From positions 1 to 64,000 of the forward strand of contig CAKTDV010000012.1 in NCBI GenBank assembly GCA_934546745.1: a stretch of 64,000 nt of DNA. Reading direction: 5' to 3'. The notes under the pieces were generated by a model. That model was not told the origin of the DNA. It was given only the letters and a program-made list of their open reading frames with translations, and searched no databases. The DNA is from an uncultured Desulfovibrio sp. (GTDB lineage Bacteria; Desulfobacterota; Desulfovibrionia; Desulfovibrionales; Desulfovibrionaceae). Made by a program: the position numbers and the translations under genes. This document shows, one piece after another, positions 59,499-64,000 of the stretch (the stretch's first letter is position 1; every line of letters starts with the position of its first letter).

Positions 59499-60351
59499 CG
59501 TCGCTCTCCCCAAGGTAGGCCTGGATGACGCGCGGGTTGGCGCGCACTTCCTCCGGTGTGCCGCTGGCGATGCGGGAACCGTATTCCATGACGTAGATGC
59601 GGTCGGAAAGGGACATGACCATACCCATGTCGTGTTCGATGAGGAGGATGGAAAGATCGCGGCTGGCGCGCAGGTGGCGTACCAGCTCTTCCAGTTCTCT
59701 GGTTTCCTGCGGATTCATGCCCGCGGCGGGTTCGTCCAGCAGCAGCATGCGCGGGCCCGTGGCAAGGGCTCGCGCGATTTCAAGGCGGCGTTGCGCCCCG
59801 TAGGGCAGGTTGTAGGCGCGTTCGTTCCAGAACTGCTCCAGATGCACGCTTTCCAGCAGGTCATAGGAAATGTCAATGGTCTCCTGCTCCTCGCGACGCG
59901 TGGCGGGGGTGCGGGCCAGCGCTCCCCAGATGCCCGCGCGGGTGCGGCAGTGGCGGCCAATCATCACGTTTTCCAGCACGGTCATGTCGCCAAAGAGGCG
60001 GATGTTCTGAAAGGTGCGGGCCATACCCAGCGCGGTGATGTCGTGTGGCTTGCGGCCATTGAGCAGGTGGCGGCGCTGTGCCGCGTCATGGAGATAGACG
60101 CGGCCCTCCGCCGGAGTGTAGATGCCGGTGACGCAGTTGAAGAAGGTGGTCTTGCCCGCGCCGTTGGGGCCGATGAGCGCGACGATTTCCCTCTCGTTGA
60201 CGGTCAGATCAAGTTCGTTCAGGGCCCGCAGGCCGCCGAAGTTCTGCGTCAGTTCCTCCACCTGGAGGACGGGCCGGGCGTCGGAGGGCGGCGTTTTCGG
60301 CGTCGCGGCCGCGCCCCTGCCCGTGCCGGAAGTCTCGGAATACTGGCTCAT
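59491..60351 (-). CDS. livG: Branched-chain amino acid ABC transporter ATP-binding protein LivG
   Basis: A 286-residue ATPase. Walker A is GPNGAGKTTFFNCVTG, the LivG-type GMARTFQNIRLFGDMTVLEN follows, then the signature LPYGAQRRLEIARALA (replacing LSGGQ), Walker B MLLLDEPAAGMNPQE and an H-loop IEHDMGMVM. The first about 27 residues are Ser/Thr/Pro-rich and not conserved, so a later start is possible. It overlaps livM (ATGA). Confidence 0.96.
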   Translation of the reverse strand: MSQYSETSGTGRGAAATPKTPPSDARPVLQVEELTQNFGGLRALNELDLTVNEREIVALIGPNGAGKTTFFNCVTGIYTPAEGRVYLHDAAQRRHLLNGRKPHDITALGMARTFQNIRLFGDMTVLENVMIGRHCRTRAGIWGALARTPATRREEQETIDISYDLLESVHLEQFWNERAYNLPYGAQRRLEIARALATGPRMLLLDEPAAGMNPQETRELEELVRHLRASRDLSILLIEHDMGMVMSLSDRIYVMEYGSRIASGTPEEVRANPRVIQAYLGESDDA

Positions 60352-61586
60352 GCGCGTTCCTTTTGCGCGGCATCGCCGTGCAGTCTGGTGATGCGGTAAC
60401 GGCGGCGTTCGCCTGTGACGAGGCCCTGCGGGCGGAAGATCATCATGATGACCATGATCGCGCCAAAGATAAGCATCCGGTATTCGGAAAAGGCGCGCAG
60501 GTATTCGGGGGCCAGAATGAGAATCATGGCCGCCACGCCCACGCCCACGATGGAACCCATGCCGCCCAGCACGACCATGGAAAGAATCATGGCCGATTCC
60601 ATGAAGGTGAAGCTGGCCGGGTTGATGAAGCTTGTCTTGGCGGCGAAGATGACCCCGGCGAAGCCCGCCCAGCAGGAACTCAGGGCAAAGGCCGACAGCT
60701 TGACACGCGCCAGATTGATGCCCATGGCCTCGCAGGCGATTTCGTCCTCGCGCAGCGCCTGGAGGGCAAGGCCCACGCGGGAGTGCTTCAGGCGGGAAAT
60801 GACGGCCACGGTGATGATGACCGCCGCCAGCACGATGTAATAGACGAACATGGTGGAGGCGTTGATATCCATCTCCATGCCGAAGAAGCCTGGGGGGGGA
60901 ATTTCCTTGATGCCGCTGGAACCGCCCGTCAGGCTGGCCCAGTTGAGCAGGGTCAGGCGGACGATCTCGCCAAAACCCAGCGTCACGATGGCCAGATAGT
61001 CGCCGCGCAGGCGCAGCACGGGAAAGCCCAGCGCCAGTCCGAACAACACGGCCATGAGGCCGCCCACGGGCAGGCACGTCCAGAAACCGAGACCAAAGGC
61101 CTGATTGAGCAGGGCGTAGGCATAGGCCCCCACGGCGTAGAAGGCCACGTAGCCCAGCACGAGCTGCCCCGCGATGCCCACGGCGATATTCAGACCCAGC
61201 GCCAGCATGACATAGAGCAGGGCCGAGATCATGATGTTCGTCTGGTAGAAGGAACTCACGTGGGGCATGGCGATCATGACGGCCAGTACAAGCCCCAGCG
61301 AGATCGCGCGGGTGCGGGCGTTGCGGCCGGGCAGGCTGAAGAGGGCGCCCAGCGCGCGGCTGAGGGAGTCAGGCAGGCTGAGGACGGGCAGCCCCCTGGC
61401 CTTGCGCCGGAAACACCAGTTCCAGAGCATGGAGAGGAAAAAAATGGCCGCGCCGAGCAGGAGCACGCGATCCAGCCGCCATTCCACGGTCTGATCGACG
61501 GAATTGAGGCGTATGCCCATGACGGGCAGGGTCAGGATCATGAACCAGCACGACGCCAGCAGCGCTTTTCCGAGATAGTTGATCAT
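60348..61586 (-). CDS. livM: Branched-chain amino acid ABC transporter permease LivM
   Basis: A 412-residue permease with about 10-11 helices. The C-terminal two thirds match the LivM family: GIAGQLVLGYVAFYAVGAYA, LRLRGDYLAIVTLGFGEIVR and SSCWAGFAGVIFAAKTSFIN. The N-terminal about 90 residues contain an extra pair of helices, as in long LivM forms. A C8 run on the coding strand (60892-60899) encodes PPP. Confidence 0.95.
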   Translation of the reverse strand: MINYLGKALLASCWFMILTLPVMGIRLNSVDQTVEWRLDRVLLLGAAIFFLSMLWNWCFRRKARGLPVLSLPDSLSRALGALFSLPGRNARTRAISLGLVLAVMIAMPHVSSFYQTNIMISALLYVMLALGLNIAVGIAGQLVLGYVAFYAVGAYAYALLNQAFGLGFWTCLPVGGLMAVLFGLALGFPVLRLRGDYLAIVTLGFGEIVRLTLLNWASLTGGSSGIKEIPPPGFFGMEMDINASTMFVYYIVLAAVIITVAVISRLKHSRVGLALQALREDEIACEAMGINLARVKLSAFALSSCWAGFAGVIFAAKTSFINPASFTFMESAMILSMVVLGGMGSIVGVGVAAMILILAPEYLRAFSEYRMLIFGAIMVIMMIFRPQGLVTGERRRYRITRLHGDAAQKERA

Positions 61587-61590
61587 GGGG

Positions 61591-62496
61591 CTACACCTTC
61601 TGCACTTTGGCCTTGCCCAAGATGCCGTCGGGCCGGAATATGAGGATGAGTATCAGCAGGCCAAAGGCGAGCGCGTCTTCATAGTTGCCGGAAAGGTAAC
61701 CCGTGGTGAGGCTTTCCGCGATGCCGAGGACGAGACCGCCCACCATGGCGCCGGGAATGGAGCCGATGCCGCCAAGAACGGCGGCGGTAAAGGCCTTGAG
61801 CCCGGCAAGAAAGCCGATGCCAAAATTGACCTGCCCCATGTGCGAGGCGATGAGCACACCGCCGAGCGCCGCCAGCGCGGATCCGACGAGGAAGGTCAGC
61901 GAGATGATTCTGTCCGCGTTGATGCCCAGCAGCAGTGCCATTTTACGGTTCTGCGCCGTGGCGCGCATGGCTTTGCCCATTTTGGTGAAGCGGATGAAGA
62001 GCGAGAGGGCAATCATGGCCAGCGTGCTGGTGACGAGAATGAGAAAGTCGCTGGGGCCCATGACGCCAAGGGCGTCGAGAAATTCCATGTCGGGCAGCAG
62101 CCGGGGAAAGGGCACATAGTCCGAGGTCTGTGCCAGCAGCACATAGTTCTGGAGGAAGATGGACATGCCGATGGCCGAAATGAGCGGTGACAGCCTGGGC
62201 GCGCCGCGCAGGGGCTTGTAGGCCACCTTCTCGAGCGTATAGCCGTAGGCCGCGCTCCAGACGACGGCGGCCAGCGCCGCGACGACGAGAATGCCCCCGG
62301 CGGGGAAGCCCATGATGCCGAGCACCCCGGCAACGAGCAGGGCGGTGAACGCGCCCAGCATATAGATCTCGCCGTGGGCGAAGTTGATCAGCTCGATGAT
62401 GCCGTACACCAGCGTGTAGCCCAGCGCGATGAGCGCGTAGATGCTGCCGCGTGTGAGACCGCCGAAGAACAGTTCTATGAAGTACTGGAAATCCAT
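61591..62496 (-). CDS. livH: Branched-chain amino acid ABC transporter permease LivH
   Basis: A 301-residue permease with 8 helices. It starts at MDFQYFIELFFGGLTRGSIY, and the longer frame adds an unconserved hydrophilic leader. GYTLVYGIIELINFAHGEIY and GVLIASHMGQVNFGIGFLAG, followed by KAFTAAVLGGIGSIPGAMVG, are diagnostic. It lies 4 bp before livM and 82 bp after the binding protein. Confidence 0.96.
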   Translation of the reverse strand: MDFQYFIELFFGGLTRGSIYALIALGYTLVYGIIELINFAHGEIYMLGAFTALLVAGVLGIMGFPAGGILVVAALAAVVWSAAYGYTLEKVAYKPLRGAPRLSPLISAIGMSIFLQNYVLLAQTSDYVPFPRLLPDMEFLDALGVMGPSDFLILVTSTLAMIALSLFIRFTKMGKAMRATAQNRKMALLLGINADRIISLTFLVGSALAALGGVLIASHMGQVNFGIGFLAGLKAFTAAVLGGIGSIPGAMVGGLVLGIAESLTTGYLSGNYEDALAFGLLILILIFRPDGILGKAKVQKV

Positions 62497-62578
62497 GCCG
62501 TTTCGTGCGTATGCGCTGCGTTGTATCCCGGAGAGATCGGAAACAGGGTGCGGAGGCTGGCCCCGCACCCTGAGCGCC

Positions 62579-63712
62579 TTACTTCAGGATGATATTGTGA
62601 TCGGTTTCCACAAACTTGCCGCCCCTGGCCTCGTAGATGGAAAGGCCGAGACCGGCGGCGTCGCCATTCTTGTTGAAGGAGAGGTTGCCCAGCGGTGTGT
62701 CGACCGTGTTCTTCCTGAGCCCCTCAAGCAGCTGATCGGTAGCCGTGCCGCCGGAGGTCTCGATGGCCTTCAGGAGAGCCTGCATGGCGGCGTAGGCGTT
62801 ATAGTAGCCAAAGCCGGGTTCGCTGCCAAAGGCCTTGATATGGGCTTCGCGGGCCTGCTTGTACATGTCCAGCGCGCTGGTGTCCTTGGGATAGGAAGCC
62901 AGCGTGCCTTCGCTGTCCTTGCCGGTCATCTTGAGGAAGGTCTCGTCCTTCACGCCGTCGGGGCCCATGAGGGGCGTCTTCACGCGGTCGCGGCGCATCT
63001 GCTGCACGAGCTTGGAAGCGGCGGGCTGATAGCCGCCGAACACGATGAGATCGGGCTTGGCGCGCTTCAGCTTGCGGATGGTGGGCGAGAAGTCCACGGC
63101 GTCGGGTGTGATGGCCTCGAACAGCACGGTTTCCACGCCGCCCTTCTCGAGAAGAGTGCGGTTCTGGGAGGCGAAGCCCTTGCCGTATTCGCCGTTGTCG
63201 TGGACATAGGCGACCTTTTTGACCTTGAGGACGTTCAGGGCGTAGCTGCTGGTCAGTTCCGCCTGGGCTAGATCATTGGCCACGGTGCGGAAGAAGAGCG
63301 GGTGCGCGCCTTCCAGCGTCAGGGCCGGGGTAGTGGCCGTGGGCGAGACGCTGATCAGTCTGGCGCTCTCAAAGAGCGGCAGAGAGGCGTTGGTGGGGCC
63401 GGAACAGATGGGCCCCATGACCGCGACGACCTTGTCGGAAATGAGCTTGGTGGCGGCGTTGGTGGCCAGTTCGGGCTTACACTGATCGTCCTGGGAGACC
63501 AGTTCCACCTTGCGGCCAAGGACGCCGCCCTTGGCGTTGATGTCGTCAATGACGATTTTGGCGGCGTTGAGGCTGGGCACGCCGTAGGAGGCGAGGTCGC
63601 CGGAGTGCGCGCCCTGCACGCCGATTTTGATGGGGCCGTCCTCGGCCAGAGCCGGGGAGGCCAGCGAAACGGAAACCAGAGCCGCGGCCATCCAGGTGAT
63701 GCCTTTTCTCAT
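62579..63712 (-). CDS. livK: Branched-chain amino acid ABC transporter substrate-binding protein
   Basis: A 377-residue periplasmic Leu/Ile/Val-type binding protein. The signal peptide MRKGITWMAAALVSVSLASP ends in ALA-ED. The mature part starts PIKIGVQGAHSGDLASYGVP, with VELVSQDDQCKPELATNAAT and VMGPICSGPTNASLPLFESA of the type I periplasmic fold. The start has AAGGAAC. It is the first gene of the operon; a perfect TTGACA at 63879-63884 is a candidate -35, but no good -10 accompanies it. True substrate may be other amino acids or related solutes. Confidence 0.95.
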   Translation of the reverse strand: MRKGITWMAAALVSVSLASPALAEDGPIKIGVQGAHSGDLASYGVPSLNAAKIVIDDINAKGGVLGRKVELVSQDDQCKPELATNAATKLISDKVVAVMGPICSGPTNASLPLFESARLISVSPTATTPALTLEGAHPLFFRTVANDLAQAELTSSYALNVLKVKKVAYVHDNGEYGKGFASQNRTLLEKGGVETVLFEAITPDAVDFSPTIRKLKRAKPDLIVFGGYQPAASKLVQQMRRDRVKTPLMGPDGVKDETFLKMTGKDSEGTLASYPKDTSALDMYKQAREAHIKAFGSEPGFGYYNAYAAMQALLKAIETSGGTATDQLLEGLRKNTVDTPLGNLSFNKNGDAAGLGLSIYEARGGKFVETDHNIILK

Positions 63713-63724
63713 CGAACGTTCCTT

Positions 63725-63790
63725 CTCATGGTTAGGGGTTGCAACCTCTCCCCCTGTTTCCGGAGGGAAAGGCCTTCCTGACTGGAACAG
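63725..63790. repeat. Palindromic module related to the argD leader, upstream of livK
   Basis: On the minus strand CTTTCCCTCC-ggaaacA-GGGGGAGAGGTT resembles the CTTTCCCCC/GGGGGAGGTTTCAG module before the TPR-like gene. It is a looser match and lies farther from the start codon. The gap 63713-63922 otherwise shows no gene. Confidence 0.4.
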
Positions 63791-63922
63791 CTCCATCCGC
63801 GAAGCCGGGGAGAGCCTCGTTCGCGCACCATCTCAGCGCGGGGAGTAGCCAATGGACATGGCATGTTTTTACGCTTTCTGTCAATGCCGTTGCGCCGGAA
63901 AGAAGCGCTCCGCGCCGGTTTT

Positions 63923-64000
63923 TTACGCGGCGTCCTTCTTTTTGTGGCTGGATCGCAGGCGCAGCCGCAAGGGCGCGTGATGGATGCCGAACATGCGGCG
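63923..64000 (-). CDS. C-terminal end of an unidentified protein (partial)
   Basis: The minus-strand frame enters from the right edge and ends in a basic tail, MFGIHHAPLRLRLRSSHKKK then DAA and TAA. Only 25 residues are visible. A lysine-rich C-terminus is common for membrane proteins, but no family can be assigned. Confidence 0.35.
   Translation of the reverse strand, partial: RRMFGIHHAPLRLRLRSSHKKKDAA

Overview
The window looks like a chromosomal stretch of a high-GC, anaerobic, Gram-negative bacterium, most likely a Desulfovibrionales member. This is inferred from gene order (secY-map-rpmJ-rpsM-rpsK-rpsD-rpoA-rplQ), a selenocysteine-containing SelD, TrmFO, an MqnP-like UbiA prenyltransferase and a LIV transporter. 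No marker in the window fixes the species.

Layout. 1-2122: the right end of an integrated element, with overlapping micro-genes and a tyrosine integrase ending 10 bp from the 3' end of tRNA-Leu(UAG). 2224-6996 (minus): lepB, two tandem SNF-type sodium symporters and selD. SelD contains an in-frame TGA (Sec12), so its true start lies 45 bp upstream of the open frame. 7210-21686 (minus): the S10-spc-alpha ribosomal cluster with secY, map and rpoA. It seems to be cut into at least three transcription units by a 16-bp stem plus promoter before rpsH and a promoter before rpmJ, and it ends in two tandem terminators. 22251-27340 (minus): ftsY, a membrane sensor-like protein, murJ and queF. 27592-32313 (plus): a mog-like gene, a UbiA-type prenyltransferase, darP, a small RHH-like gene, tRNA-Thr(GGU), a DUF486 protein, a TSUP permease and a phosphopantetheinyl transferase. 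A dead Fic gene fragment follows. 32576-36096 (minus): an Mla/MCE lipid transport operon. 36230-39019: polA. 39035-43514 (minus): a diguanylate cyclase coupled to a frameshifted SBP-GGDEF-EAL protein. 43761-44986: queD-queE.

45021-50818 holds a MerR-family regulator, a small coiled-coil protein and an RND pump (MFP plus inner-membrane protein). Two promoters here, one before the small gene and one before the pump, share a TTGACC-RTRCAG-YTR-CTRCAC core with the 19-bp spacer typical of MerR-activated promoters. This looks like one regulon. 50900-55054: hypothetical proteins, a glycosyltransferase coupled to a DUF1640-like coiled-coil protein, and a BamE/SmpA-like lipoprotein. The signal peptide of that lipoprotein is encoded by a (CT)10 tract that puts it out of frame, which suggests a phase-variable gene now OFF. 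55269-63712: trmFO, dut, argD and the liv branched-chain amino acid ABC operon. The window ends in the tail of another minus-strand gene.

Two families of dispersed intergenic sequence stand out. One is a promoter-plus-hairpin module before lepB, selD and queF. The other is a CCCC-GGGG palindrome module that carries the ribosome-binding site before at least two unrelated genes, clusters at 52224-52866, and may also sit inside the polA linker.
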